Below, piece by piece: positions 45,243 through 57,063 of a DNA stretch of 64,000 bases (position 1 is its first letter; each line of letters opens with the position of its first letter). The notes beneath the pieces were generated by a model. The model was not told the origin of the DNA and ran no database searches. It worked only from the letters and a program-made list of their open reading frames with translations. The translations under genes were made by a program, and so were the position numbers. Source of the stretch: Chelydra serpentina (lineage: Eukaryota; Chordata; Testudines; Chelydridae). The stretch is taken from assembly GCA_037349315.1 (NCBI GenBank), contig JBAIAC010000631.1, positions 1 through 64,000 of the forward strand, read 5' to 3'.

Positions 45243-46488
45243 TGTGACAGTGTCCCCATAAAACTTTATGGGGAGATGCTTATAACTATATATGTGTAAC
45301 GTTTTATGCTACATGTGCCATGTAACATATCTCTGTGAAAGTTATGACCTACTGAATTTATTCCTCCTGTTTGTAGGCATGTATCATTGTTGTGGTTGAA
45401 GTTATGAACATTGGTTTTATATTTGCTGGTTTTATGCATAGCTTTTGTAAGAACATGGGACCAGGTCCAGAGGAAGGAATGTGAAAGTTGAGTACAAGTA
45501 CTTAACAGACAAAAGAAGGTGCAGACCCCAATCCACATCGGGGCCCCAGTCAAGGATGCAACTGGTTAGGGAGCATGGACAGATGACTTAGAAACATAGA
45601 ATCATAGAATATCAGGGTTGGAAGGGACCTTAGTAGGTCATCTAGTCCAACCCCCTGCTCAAAGCAGGACCAATCCCCAATTTTTGCCTCAGATCCCCAA
45701 ATGGCCCCCTCAAGGATTGAACTCACAACCCTGGGTTTAGCAGGCCAATGCTCAAACCACTGAGCTATCTCTCCCCCCGACTTGCCCATGTGATCCCAAA
45801 ACTCCAGGGCTACTGGATCCTACGCAGGAAGAGGAAGAAAGGCTATAAAAGCCCTTGCAAGACCCTTCCATTTTGTCTTCAGCTGGCTAAAGTGAGAGGC
45901 TCTCCACCCCCCCAAGGACATTCCTGAGGGGAACTGAAAAAAGGACAAAGACACTAGGGGGAAAATATCCGAATCTGGTGAGGCTTTTATCTGTGTTAAC
46001 TTTGAATAGACATAGATGTGCTTGTTTTATTTTATTTTACTAAGTAACTTGCTTTGTTCTGTCTGTCACTAATTGAACTCACTTAAATCCTCTTTACTGT
46101 ACTTATTAAAATCACTTTTTACTTATTAAGTTTCCTTGAGTACGAACAGGTGTGCATACCTTTCTATCTTTGAAATAGAAAGCGAACTGTTTATGAGTTT
46201 ACCCTGTATAAGCTTTATAAAGGGTAAAACGGATTTATTAAGGGTTTGAGCCTCCTTGGAGTTGAGCAGCTGGGTGTCAAAGGCAAGAGAGCTTCCAGGG
46301 GCCTTACAGTGGTGAGTGGACTTGGTTCGGACCTGGGTCTGTGTTTGCAGCAGATCAGTGGAATCTGGCTCAAGACAGACAGGATTCGGGAGTCCCAAGC
46401 TGGAAAAAGCCTGGAAGCAGGGGCAGAAGCAGCCTTGGCTCACCAGGTGGCAGCACCAAGCAGGTCTCTGTGGCCCCAACCCATCACA
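45243..46488 (+). repeat. 3' LTR of the Gmr1-like element, with SINE insertion
   Basis: This is the partner of the 5' LTR, 1246 bp because a 189-bp SINE was inserted (45590-45778). Without the SINE it is shorter than the 5' LTR: about 47 bp after the AGGGGG near 45960 and about 10 bp near 45566 are missing. It has the TATAAAA box at 45844-45850 and ends CATCACA. Scattered substitutions separate the two LTRs. Confidence 0.93.
45590..45778 (-). mobile_element. Turtle tRNA-derived SINE (tortoise Pol III / CRY type), in 3' LTR
   Basis: On the minus strand it reads as a tRNA-like head with A box (TAGCTCAGTGG) and B box (GAGTTCAATCC), a unique body and a CR1-like tail ending in ATTCTATGATTCTATG. 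It is flanked by GACTT duplications (45585-45589 and 45779-45783), and the empty sequence is visible in the 5' LTR. It therefore inserted after the retrotransposon did. Confidence 0.93.
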
Positions 46489-46727
46489 GCGGGTGCGGGT
46501 GAGGGTGGGGGTGGGGGATGGAGTGGGGGTTGGAGTGGTGGTGAGGGGGAGCGTGGGGGTTGGGTTGATGGTAAGGGATAGGGTGAGGGTGTGCATGGAG
46601 GTGAGGGTGAGGGTGAGGGTGGGGGCGGGGGTGGAGGTGAGGGTAAGGGTGAGGGTAGGGATGGGGGTGAGGGTGAGCATGAGGGGACAACCACCCCCAC
46701 CCTCACCCTCACCCTCACACTAATCCC
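46489..46727 (+). repeat. Minisatellite right of the retrotransposon
   Basis: G-rich to 46690, then about 40 bases C-rich. The switch GCATGAGGGGACAACCACC is the inverse of those at 1957 and 4386. Similar to 8040-8190. Confidence 0.9.
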
Positions 46728-47650
46728 TCCCCAGACCCCCCACAGAGCCCACACACTCAGCCAGGTGTCCCAGACCCTCCCCAGAGCCCACACCACCAGC
46801 GGGGCCCCAGGCCCGCCCCAGACCCCAGACCCCCAGCCAGGGGCCCCAGACCCTCCCCCAGAGCCCACACACTCAACCAGGTGGCCCAGACCCCCAGCCA
46901 GGTGCCCCAGACCCCCCCCCAGAGCCCACACCCCCAGGCAGGTGCCCCAGACCCCCCCCCAGAGGCCATCCCCCAGCCAGGGGCCCCAGACCCCCCCCCA
47001 GAGGCCAGACCCCAGCCAGGGGCCCCTGACCCCCAACCAGGGCCCCAGACCCCCCCCGAGAGCCCACACCCCCAGCCAGGAGCCCCAGACCCCCCCCAGA
47101 GCCTGGACCCCTAGCCAGGAGCCGCAGACCGCCCCCAGAGCTCAGAACCCCAGCCAGGAGCCCCAGACCCCCTCCAGAGCCCAGACCCCCAGTCAGGGGC
47201 CCCAGACCCCCTCCAGAGCCCAGACCCCCAGCCAGGGGACCCAGACTCACCCCAGAGCCCACACCCCCAAGCCCGGGGCCCCAGACCCCCAGCCAGGGGC
47301 CCCAGACACCTCAGAGCCCACACACCAAGCCAGGGGCCCCAGACCCCCAGCAGGGGCCCCAGACCCACCCCAGAGCCGAGACCCCAACCAGGGGCCCCGG
47401 ACCTCCCCCCAGAGCCCAGCCCCGCAGCCAGGGGCCTCAGACCTCCCCCAGAGCCCAGCCCCCCACGCAGGGTCCCCAGACCACCCCCCGGGCCTGGAAC
47501 CCCAGCCAGGGGCCCCAGACCCCAAACCCCGAGCCAGGGGCCCCAGACCCCCCCCAGAGCCCAGCCCCCCAGCCAGGGTCCCCAGACCCCCCCCCCCGAG
47601 CCCGGAACCCCAGCCAGGGACCCCAGACCCCCCCCCCAGAGCCCAGTCCG

Positions 47651-47780
47651 TTCTCCCAGCCAAAGGTGTCACCTCCCAACCCCCGTCCTGGCTCATGTTA
47701 CAGCCCCAGGTAAAATCTCCCTTTCCTAATGCAATGCCGCAGATCCCAGGGAACCTCCCCCACAAACCTCCCAGGTGTCC
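47651..47780 (-). mobile_element. LTR-like fragment, inverted
   Basis: Reverse complement of about 48445-48525 of the 480-bp element (from CCTGGGAGGC to GGCTGGGAGAA). It lacks the terminal part and joins the array at both ends. Confidence 0.7.
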
Positions 47781-48391
47781 CAGACCCTCCCCAGAGCCCA
47801 CACCCCCAGCGGGGCCCCAGGCCCGCCCAGACCCCAGACCCCCAGCCAGGGGCCCCAGACCCTCCCCCAGAGCCCACACACTCAACCAGGTGGTCCAGAC
47901 CCCCCCCCAGGGCCCAGACCCCCAGCCAGGTGCCCCAGACCCCCCCCCCAGAGCCCACACCCCCAGGCAGGTGCCCCAGATCCCCCCAGAGGCCATCCCC
48001 CAGCCAGGGGCCCCAGACCCCCCCCCCAGAGGCCAGATCCCAGCCAGGGGCCCCAGACCCCCAACCAGGGGCCCCAGACTCCGTCACAGACCCCAAGCCA
48101 GGGGCCCCAGACCCCCCCCGGAGCCCAGACCCCCAGCCAGGGGCCCCAGACGCCCCCCCCCAGAGCCCACACCCCCAGCCAAGGGCCCCAGGCCCGCCCC
48201 AGACCCCAGACCCCCAGCGACGGGCCCCAGACCTCCCCCAGAGCCCACACACTCAGCCAGGTGTCCCAGACCCCCCCAGAGCCCAGACCCCCAGCCAGGG
48301 GCCCCAGACCCCCAGCAGAGCCCACACCCCCAGGCAGGTGCCCCAGACCCCCCCAGAGGCCAGACCCCAAGCCAGGGGCCCTAGACCCGCC

Positions 48392-48872
48392 TGTGACGGA
48401 GTAGAGAGTGAGATGGATCTGACCTGGGAGGCTGCATCGGGAATGCGAGACTTTACCTCAGGTTGTAAAATGAGCCAGGACGGGGGTTGGGAGGTGACAC
48501 CTTTGGCTGGGAGAATGGTAACAGGCGAGAGGAGGGGCCCCGGGGGAGGGGAAGAGAGGCTGCTGGAGGTTTGGCTTTTTGTTTTCAGTTTGGAGCTGGC
48601 TTGGGAAGAGGAGGGGAGTGGGGCAGACAGGGTCTGGCCTCCCTGCCCCATTAGGAGCTGTGGGGCGAAATGCAGGGAGCCCCCAGGCTGGGGTCTAAGC
48701 TCCCTGCCCCCCGGAAGGACCCGACTGAGGGGTCCTGGATGTACTGACAAGCTCTGGTTGCACTGTGTTCCTGGCATTTCTAATTAACCTTCTGTTCTAC
48801 TGGCTGGCTGAGACTCCCAGTGAATCCGGGGGAAGAGCGGTGCAGGGCAGAACTCCCCTATACTCCGTGACA
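48392..48872 (+). mobile_element. 480-bp LTR-like element, copy 1
   Basis: Starts TGTGACGGAGT and ends ACTCCGTGACA, so the 11-bp ends are inverted repeats with one mismatch. It contains a CTTCTGTTCTACTGGCTGGC stretch near its end, shared with the right edge of the window. TG...CA ends and length fit a solo LTR of an endogenous retroelement. I cannot name the family. No target duplication is readable in the repetitive flanks. Confidence 0.65.
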
Positions 48873-49285
48873 CCCCCCCCAGAGGGCAGACCCCCAGCCA
48901 GGGGCCCCAGACCCCCAACCAGGGGCCCCAGACCCCCCCCAGTGCCCACACCCACAGCCAGGGGCCCAAGACCCCCCCCAAGAGCCTGGACCCCCAGCCA
49001 GGAGCTCCAGACCACCCCCAGAGCCCAGACCCCCAGCCAGGGGCCCCAGGCCTGCCCCAGACCGCCAGCCAGGGGCCCCAGAACCTCCCCCAGAGCCCAC
49101 ACACTCAGCCAGGTGTCCCAGACCCCCCCCCCAGAGCCCAGACCCCCAGCCAGGGGCCCCAGACCCCCAGCAGAGCCCAGACCCCAGCCAGGTGCCCCAG
49201 ACCCCCCCCCAGAGCCCACACCCCCAGGCAGGTGCCCCAGACCCCCCCAGAGGCCAGACCCCCAGCCAGGAGCCCTAGACCCGCC

Positions 49286-49764
49286 TGTGACGGAGTAGAG
49301 AGTGAGATGGATCTGACCTGGGAGGCTGCATCGGGAATGCAAGTCTTTACCTCAGGATGTAAAATGAGCCAGGACTGGGGTTGGGAGGTGACACCTTTGG
49401 CTGGGAGAATGGTAACAGGCGAGAGGAGGGGCCCCGGGGGAGGGGAAGAGAGGCTGCCGGAGGTTTGGCTTTTTGTTTTCAGTTTGGAGCTGGCTTGGGA
49501 AGAGGAGGGGAGGGGGGCAGACAGGGTCTGGCCTCCCTGCCCCATTAGGAGCTGTGGAGCGAAATGCAGGGAGCCCCACGCTGGGGTCTAAGCTCCCTGA
49601 CCCCCGGAAGGACCCGACTGAGGGGTCCTGGATGTACTGACAAGCTCTGGTTGGACTGTGTTCCTGGCATCTCTAATTAACCTTCTGTTCTACTGGCTGG
49701 CTGAGACTCCCAGTGAATCCGGGGAAGAGCGGTGCAGGGCCGGACTCCCCTATACTCCGTGATA
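49286..49764 (+). mobile_element. 480-bp LTR-like element, copy 2
   Basis: Nearly identical to 48392-48872 and preceded by the same array flank (CCCTAGACCCGCC). It therefore arose by duplication of an 894-bp block, not by a second insertion. Its last bases are GATA where copy 1 has GACA. Confidence 0.7.
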
Positions 49765-50040
49765 CCCCCCAGAGGGCAGACCCGCAGCCAGGGGCCCCAG
49801 ACCCCCAACCAGGGGCCCCAGACCCCCCCAGTGCCCACACCCACAGCCAGGGGCCCGAGACCCCCCCCCAGAGCCCACACCCCCAGCCAGGGGCCCCAGG
49901 CCCGCCCCAGACCCCACACCCCCAGCCAGGGGCCCCAGACCCCCCCCCCAGAGTCCATCCCCCCAGCCAGGGTCCCCAGACCCCGCCCCGAGCCCGGAAC
50001 CCCAGCCAGGGACCCCAGACCCCCCCCAGAGCCCAGTCCG

Positions 50041-50196
50041 TTCTCCCAGCCAAAGGTGTCACCTCCCAACCCCCGTCCTGGCTCATGTTACAGCCCCAGG
50101 TAAAGTCACACTTTCCGAATGCAATGCAACAGGTCCCAGGGAACCTCCCCCACAAACCTCCCAGGTTGAATCCACCTCACTCTCTACTCCGTCACA
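50041..50196 (-). mobile_element. LTR-like 5' fragment, inverted
   Basis: Reverse complement of the first ~135-155 bases of the 480-bp element, ending at ACTCCGTCACA. Same left junction (AGCCCAGTCCG then TTCTCCCAGCC) as the copies at 52991 and 53929. Confidence 0.75.
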
Positions 50197-52990
50197 GACC
50201 CCCAGCCAGGGGCCCCAGACCGCCCCCCCGGAGCCCAGACCCCCAGCCAGGGGCCCCAGACCCCCCCCAGAGCCCACACCCCCAGCCAGGGGCCCCAGAC
50301 CCCCCAAGAGCCCGGACCCCCAGCCAGGGGCCCCAGACCCCCCCCAGAGCCCGGATCCCAGCCAGGGGACCCAGACCCCCCACAGAGCCCAGCCCCCCAG
50401 CCAGGGCCCTAGACCCCCCCAGACCCCAGACCCTCAGCCAGGGGCCCCAGACCCCCCCCAGAGCCCAGACCCCGAGCCAGGGGCCACAGACCAGCCCCCC
50501 CCAGAGCCCAGACCCCCAGCCAGGGGCCCCAGACCCACCCCAGAGCCCAGACCTCCAGCCAGGGGCCCCAGACCCCCCCCAGAGCCCTGACACCCAGCCA
50601 TGGCCCCACCCACCCCCCCCAGAGCCCAGCCCCCCAGCCAGGGGCCCAAGACCCCCCCAGAGCCGAGCCCCCCAGCCAGGGGCCCCAGACCCCCCCTCAG
50701 AGCCCACAACCCCAGCCAGGGGCCCCAGACACCCCCCAGAACCCAGACCCCCAGCCAGGGGCCAGAGACCCCCCCCCCAGAGCACAGACCCCCCGCCAGG
50801 GGCCCCAGACCCCGCCCAGAGCCTAGACACCCAGCCAGGGGCCCCAGACCCCATGCAGAGCACAGATCCCCAGCCAGGGCCCCAGACCCCCCAAAGCCCA
50901 GACCCCCCGCTCAGGGGCCACAGAGCTCAGACCCCCCCCAGAGCCCAGACCCCGAGCCAGGGGCCCCAGACCAGCCCCCCCAGAGCCCAGACCCCCAGCC
51001 AGGGGCCCCAGACCCGCCCCAGAGCCCAGACCTCCAGCCAGGGGCCCCAGACCCCCCCAGAGCCCTGACACCCAGCCATGGCCCCATCTCACCCCCCCCA
51101 GAGCCCAGCCCCCCAGCCAGGGGCCCAAGACCCCCCCAGAGCCGAGCCCCCCAGCCAGGGGCCCCAGACCCCCCCAGGAGCCCACACCCCCAGCCAGGGG
51201 CCCCAGACACCCCCCAGAACCCAGACCCCCAGCCAGGGGCCCCAGACCCCGCCCAGAGCCTAGACACCCAGCCAGGGGCCCCAGACCCCATGCAGAGCAC
51301 AGACCCCCAGCCAGGGGCCCCAGACCCCCCAAAGCCCAGACCCCCCGCTCAGGGGCCACAGAGCTCAGACCCCCCCCAGAGCCCAGACCGCCAGCCAGGG
51401 GCCCCAGACCCCCCCCCAGAGCCCACACCCCCAGCCAGGGGCCCCAGACCCCCCCCCAGAGGCTAGACCCCCAGCCAGGGGCCCCAGACCCCCCCCAGAG
51501 GCTAGACCCCCCAGCCAGGGCCCCACACCGCCCCCAGAGGCCAGACACCCAGCCTGGGGCCCCAGACACCCCCCCAGACCGCACACCCCCAGCCAGGGGC
51601 CCCAGAGCCTACACCCCCAGCCAGGGGCCCCAGAACCCCCCCAGAGCCCGGACCCCCTGCCAGGGGAACCAGACCACCCCCCAGAGCCCGGACGCTCAGC
51701 CAGGGGCCCCAGACACCCCCCAGACCCCAGACCCTCAGCCAGGGGCCCCAGAGCCCCCCCCCAGAGCCCAGACCCCCAGGCAGGGCCCCAGACCAGACCC
51801 CCCCCAGAGCCGAGACCCTCAGCCAGGGGCCCCAGACCCACCCCAAAGCCCACACCCCCAGCCAGGGGCCCCAGACCCCCTTAGAGCCCAGACCCCAACC
51901 AGGAGCCCCGTACCCCCCCCCAGAGCTCACACCCCCAGCCACGGACCCCAGACTCCCCGCAGAGCCCACACCCCCAGCCAGGGCCCCAGACCCCCCACAG
52001 AGTCCAGACCCCCAGCCAGGGCCCATGACTCCCCCCAGAGCCCAGACCCCCAGCCAGGGGCCCCAGACTCCACTCCAGAGCCCAGACCCTCAGCCAGGGA
52101 CCCCAGACCCCCCCCAGAGCCCAGACCCCCAGCCAGGGGCCCCAGTCTCCCAGCCAGGGGCCCCAGACCCCCCCCCCAGAGCCCACACCCCCAGCAAGGG
52201 ACCCTAGACTCCCAGCCAGGAGCCCCAGACCCCCCCCAGAGTGCACACCCCCAGCCAGGGGCCCCAGACCCTCCCCCCAGAGCCCACACCCCCAGCCAGG
52301 GGCCCTAGACCCCCAGCTAGGGGCCCCAGACACCCCCCAGAGCCCACACCCCCAGCCAGGGGCCCCAGACCCCCCTCAGAGCCCACATCCCCAGCCAGGG
52401 GCCCTAGACCCCCAGCCAGGGGCCCCAGACCCCCCCCAGAGCCCAGACCCCCAGCCAGGGGCCCCAGACCAGACCCACGCCAGAGTCCAGACCCCCAGCC
52501 AGGGGCCCCAGAGCAGACCCAGAGCCCAGACCCCCAGCCAGGGGCCCCAGACCCCCCCCAGAGCCGAGGCCCCCAGCCAGGGGCCCCAGACACCGCCCCC
52601 CAGGGTCCAGACCCCAGCCAGGGGCCCCAGACCCCACCCAGGGCCCAGACCCTCATCCAGGGGACCCAGACCCCCCCCCAGAGCCCAAACCCCCAGCCAG
52701 GGGCCCCAGACCAGACCCACCCCAGAGCCCAGCCCCCCAGGCAGGGTCCCCAAACCCCCCCCCGAGCCTGGAACCCCAGCCAGGGGCCCCAGACCACCCC
52801 CAGAGCCCAGACCCCCAGCAAGGGGCCCCAGACCCCCCCCCCCAGATCCCACACCACCCCCAGATCCCACACCCCCAGCCAGGGGCCCCAGACCGCCCCC
52901 AGAGCCCATTCCCCCAGCCAGGGTCCCCAGACCCCCCCCGAGCCCGGAACCCCAGCCAGGGACCCCAGACCCCCCCCAGAGCCCAGTCCG

Positions 52991-53145
52991 TTCTCCCAGC
53001 CAAAGGTGTCACCTCCCAACCCCCGTCCTGGCTCATGTTACAGCCCAGGTAAAGTCTCCCTTTCCGAATGCAATGCCGCAGCTCCCAGGGAACCTCCCCC
53101 ACAAACCTCCCGGGTTGAATCCACCTCACTCTCTACTCCGTCACA
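52991..53145 (-). mobile_element. LTR-like 5' fragment, inverted
   Basis: Same fragment and junctions as 50041-50196, co-amplified with the array. Confidence 0.75.
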
Positions 53146-53928
53146 GACCCCCAGCCAGGGGCCCCAGACCGCCCCCCGGAGCCCAGACCCCCAGCCAGGG
53201 GACCCAGACCCCCCACAAAGCCCAGCCCCCCAGCCAGGGGCCCTAGACCCCCCCAGACCCCAGACCCTCAGCCAGGGGCCCCAGACCCCCCCCAGAGCCC
53301 AGACCCCGAGCCAGGGGCCCCAGACCAGCCCCCCCAGAGCCCAGACCCCCATCCAGGGGCCCCAGACCCGCCCCAGAGCCCAGACCCCCAGACAGGGGCC
53401 CCCAGACCAGACCCACGCCAGAGTCCAGACCCCCAGCCAGGGGCCCCAGAGCAGACCCAGAGCCCAGACCCCCAGCCAGGGGCCCCAGACCCCCCCCAGA
53501 GCCGAGGCCCCCAGCCAGGGGCCCCAGACACCCCCCCCCAGGGTCCAGACCCCCAGCCAGGGGCCCCTGACCCCCCCCCCAGAGCCCAGACCCTCATCCA
53601 GGGGACCCAGACCCCCCCCAGACCCCAAAGCCCCAGCCAGGGGCCCCAGACCAGACCCACCCCAGAGCCCAGCCCCCCAGCCAGGGTCCCCAGACCCCCC
53701 CCCGAGCCTGGAACCCCAGCCAGGGGCCCCAGACCCCCCCCAGAGCCCAGACCCCCAGCAAGGGGCCCCAGAGCCCCCCCAGATCCCACACCACCCCCAG
53801 ATCCCACACCCCCAGCCAGGGGCCCCAGACCCCCCCCAGAGCCCATTCCCCCAGCCAGGGTCCCCAGATCCCCCCCCGAGCCCGGAACCCCAGCCAGGGA
53901 CCCCAGAACCACCCCAGAGCCCAGTCCG

Positions 53929-54084
53929 TTCTCCCAGCCAAAGGTGTCACCTCCCAACCCCCGTCCTGGCTCATGTTACAGCCTCAGGTAAAGTCTCCCT
54001 TTCCGAATGCAATGCAGCAGGTCCCAGGGAACCTCCCCCACAAACCTCCCAGGTTGAATCCACCTCACTCTCTACTCCATCACA
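53929..54084 (-). mobile_element. LTR-like 5' fragment, inverted
   Basis: Same fragment, 938 bp after the previous copy, with the end mutated to ACTCCATCACA. Confidence 0.75.
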
Positions 54085-54960
54085 GACCCCCAGCCAGGGG
54101 CCCCAGACCTCCCCCCGGAGCCCAGACCCCCAGCCAGGGGCCCCAGACCCCCCCCCAGAGCCCACACCCCCAGCAAGGGGCCCCAGACCCCCCCAGAGCC
54201 CGGACCCCCAGCCAGGGGCCCCAGACCTCCCCCCAGAGCCCGGATCCCAGCCAGGGGACCCAGACCCCCCACAGAGCCCAGCCCCCCAGCCAGGGGCCCT
54301 AGACCCCCCCAGACCCCAGACCCTCAGCCAGGGGCCCCAGACCCCCCCCCAGAGCCCAGACCCTCAGCCAGGGGACCCAGACCCCCCCCGAGCCCAGACC
54401 CCGAGCCAGGGGCCCCAGAACAGCCCACCCCAGAGCCCAGACCCCCAGCCAGGGGCCCCAGACCCGCCCCAGAGCCCAGACCCCCAGCCAGGGGCCCCAG
54501 ACCAGACCCACGCCAGAGTCCAGACCCCCAGCTAGGGGACCCAGACCCCCCCCCCAGAGCCGAGGCCCCCAGCCAGGGGCCCCAGACACCCCCCCCAGAG
54601 CCCAGACCCTCATCCAGGGACCCAGACCCCCCCCCAGAGCCCAGACCCCCAGCCAGGGGCCCCAACCCCCCCCAGAGCCGAGACCTCCAGCCAGGGGCCC
54701 CAGACCCCCCCCCCACACCCCACACCCCCAGCCAGGGGATCCCAGACCCCCCCCAGAGCCCACACCCCCAACCAGGGGACCTAGACCCCCAGCCAGGGGC
54801 CCCAGACTCCCCCCCAGAGCCCACACCCCCAGCCAGGGGCCCCAGACCCCCCCCAGAGCCCAGCACCCAGCCAGGGGCCGCAGACCACCCCCAGAGCCCA
54901 GACCCCCCCAGAGCCCAGACCCCCCGCCAGGGGCCCCGGAACCGAGACCCCCCAGAGCCC

Positions 54961-55250
54961 AGGTTGTGGTGAGGGTGGGAGTGGCGGTGGGGGTGTAGGA
55001 GTGGGTGTGGGTTGGGGGTGGGTTTTGGGTTAGGGTGAGGATTAGGGAGGGTGCGGGGTTTCGGGTGAGTGTGGGTTTGGGGGTGGGTGTGAGGGTGACG
55101 GTGATGGTGGGCTTGGGGGTTAGGGTGAAGTTGAGGGTGAGCATGAGGGTTGGGGTGGGCGGGCGATTGGTGTGAGTGTGAGGATGAGGGTGGGGGTAGG
55201 GTGGGGGTGGTTTTGTGGTTAGGGTGAGGGTGTGGGTGGGGGTTGGGGTT
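54961..55250 (+). repeat. GGGTGA minisatellite
   Basis: Short G-rich block between the GC-rich array and a switch at GGGGTTACCACCACC. Confidence 0.92.
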
Positions 55251-56447
55251 ACCACCACCACACCCACCCTCACCCCCACCCTCACCCTCACCCTAACCCT
55301 AGCCCTCACCCTCACCCTCTCCCCAAACCCCACCCCCACCCTCGCCCTCGCCCTCACCTTTACCCTAACCCCCATGTTCACCATCACCGTCATCCTCAAC
55401 CGCACCCCACACCCACCCTCACCCTCATGCTCACCCCCACTCCCACCCCCACACTCACTCTCACGCCCTCTCCCACCTCCACCCTCACCCTCAATCTCAC
55501 CCCGACCCCCGCCCGCACCCTCCTCCTCACCCCCTTCCCCACCCTCGCCCTCGCCCTCACCCTCACCCCCAGCCTGACACTCACCCTCAGCCTTACCCCC
55601 ACCCTCACCCACACGCTCACCCTCATCCCCACCTCAACCCCAGCCGCACCCCCATACTCACCCTCACCCTCATGCCCTCTCCCACCACACCCCCACCCTC
55701 ACCCTCAGCCTCATCCCGACCCCCACCCCCAACCTCCTTCTCACCTTTCCCCTCATTCTCACCCCCACCCTCGCCCTCACCCTCACCCCATACCGACGCT
55801 CACCCTTACCCTCACCCTTAACCCCACCCTCACCCTCACGCTGACTCTCACCCCCACCCTCACCCCCACCCCCACTCCCACCATCACTCTCACACCCACT
55901 CCCACCCCCACCCTCACCCTCACCCCTACCCCCACCCCCACCCCCACCCTAACCCTCACACGCACCCTCACCCCCCCACCCCCGCCATCACGCTCACCCT
56001 CACCCCCACCGTCATCCTCATCCTCACCCACACCCCCATCCTCAGCATCACCCTCACCCTCACCCAAAATCCCACACCCAACCTCACCCTCACCCTAACC
56101 CCAACCCAACCCCTCACAAACCCTCACCTTCACCTCCAGGCCCACCCTCACCCTCACTCTCACCCTCACCCTCACCCTCACCCTCACACCAACCCCCACC
56201 CCGAGACCCACCCCCACCCTCACCCTCACTCCCACCCTCATCCTAATCCCCAAACCAAACGTCACCCTCACCCTCACACCACCCCAACCCCCACTCCCAC
56301 CCTAACCCTCAGCCTTAACCCAACCCCTACACTAACCCTCAGCCTCACCCATACCCCCACTCCCACGTCCACCCGCACCCTCTCCCTGAATCTCGCCACC
56401 ACCCCCACCCTCAACCTCACCCTCACCCTAACCTCCACCCTCACCCT
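55251..56447 (-). repeat. CCCTCA minisatellite
   Basis: C-rich block ending at a CCCTGTGACGGTGAGGG switch similar to those at 1042, 3491 and 33330. Confidence 0.94.
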
Positions 56448-57063
56448 GTGACGGTGAGGGACGTGGTGGGGGTGCGGGTTGGGATGAGCATCAGGGTGAG
56501 GGTGGGGGTGAGGACGAGGGTGGCGGTGAGTATGGGGGTGGGGGTGAGCGTGACGGTGAAGGTGGTGGTGCAGGTGAGTGTGAGGGTGACAGTGAGGGTG
56601 AGGGTGGGGGTGGGGATGAGGTGTGGCGTGGGGGTTGGGGGGGATGAGTGTGTGAGTGGGTGTGGGGTGAGAGTGTGCATAATGGTGGGGGTGGGGTGAG
56701 GGTGTGAGTGGGCGTGGGTTTGAGGGTCAGCGTGAGTGGGGGTGGGAGTGTGGGTTGAGGTGGGGTTTAGGGTGAGGGTGAGGGTTAGGGTGAGATTGAG
56801 GGTGAGGGTGGGGGTGAGGGTGAGGATGAGGGTGGGTGTGGGGTGACTGTGAGGGTCAGGGTGGGGGTGAGGGTGATGGTGGGGGTGAGATTGAGGGTGT
56901 GGTGGGGGTGAGGTTGAGGATGAGGGTGAGGGTTGGTGTGGGGTGACTGTGAGGGTCAGGGTGGGGGTGAGGGTGAGGGTAAGGGTAAGGGTGAGGGTGA
57001 GGGTGAGGGTGGAGGTGGGTGTTAGGGTGAGGCTGAGGGTGAGGGTGGGTGTGGGGGTTAGGG
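56448..57063 (+). repeat. GGGTGA minisatellite
   Basis: G-rich block with a tandemly repeated stretch around GTGGGGTGACTGTGAGGGTC (56838 and 56938). Confidence 0.94.

Larger units (their letters stand above)
39274..46488 (+). mobile_element. Complete Gmr1-like Ty3/gypsy LTR retrotransposon
   Basis: The two LTRs begin TGTGACAGTG and end in (G/A)TCACA. They enclose a leader with a putative primer binding site, a gag-protease ORF, a pol region in the order integrase, reverse transcriptase, RNase H, and a purine tract. The element is 7.2 kb and lies inside G-rich GGGTGA minisatellite. The 5 bases before it (39269-39273, gcggg) recur directly after it (46489-46493), a 5-bp target-site duplication that supports a single intact integration. 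Integrase upstream of RT is known from Gmr1-type Ty3/gypsy elements of fish, amphibians and other deuterostomes, so I assign it there. No env-like ORF exists: only about 50 bases separate the pol stop from the purine tract. Pol has several single-base frame lesions, so this copy is probably not autonomous now. Confidence 0.93.
46728..54960 (+). repeat. GC-rich ~39-bp tandem array
   Basis: Units of about 39 bp built from CCCAGACCCCCAGCCAGG, GGCCCCAGACCCCCC and AGAGCC. About 8 kb in total including inserted LTR-like pieces. Larger units are visible: 894 bp (48392 and 49286), about 440-480 bp (50460-51360) and 938 bp (52991 and 53929). Long Pro/Gln/Ala/Ser or Gly/Trp ORFs are reads through the repeat without known domains and are not called as genes. 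Confidence 0.92.

Noticed and set aside
46591..48384. Pro/Gln/Ala-rich ORFs up to 764 codons in the GC-rich array (also 49713-51068 and 52241-54535), collagen- or mucin-like at first sight
   Set aside because: They follow the ~39-bp unit, exist equally as Gly/Trp-rich reads on the other strand, and run straight through inserted LTR-like fragments.
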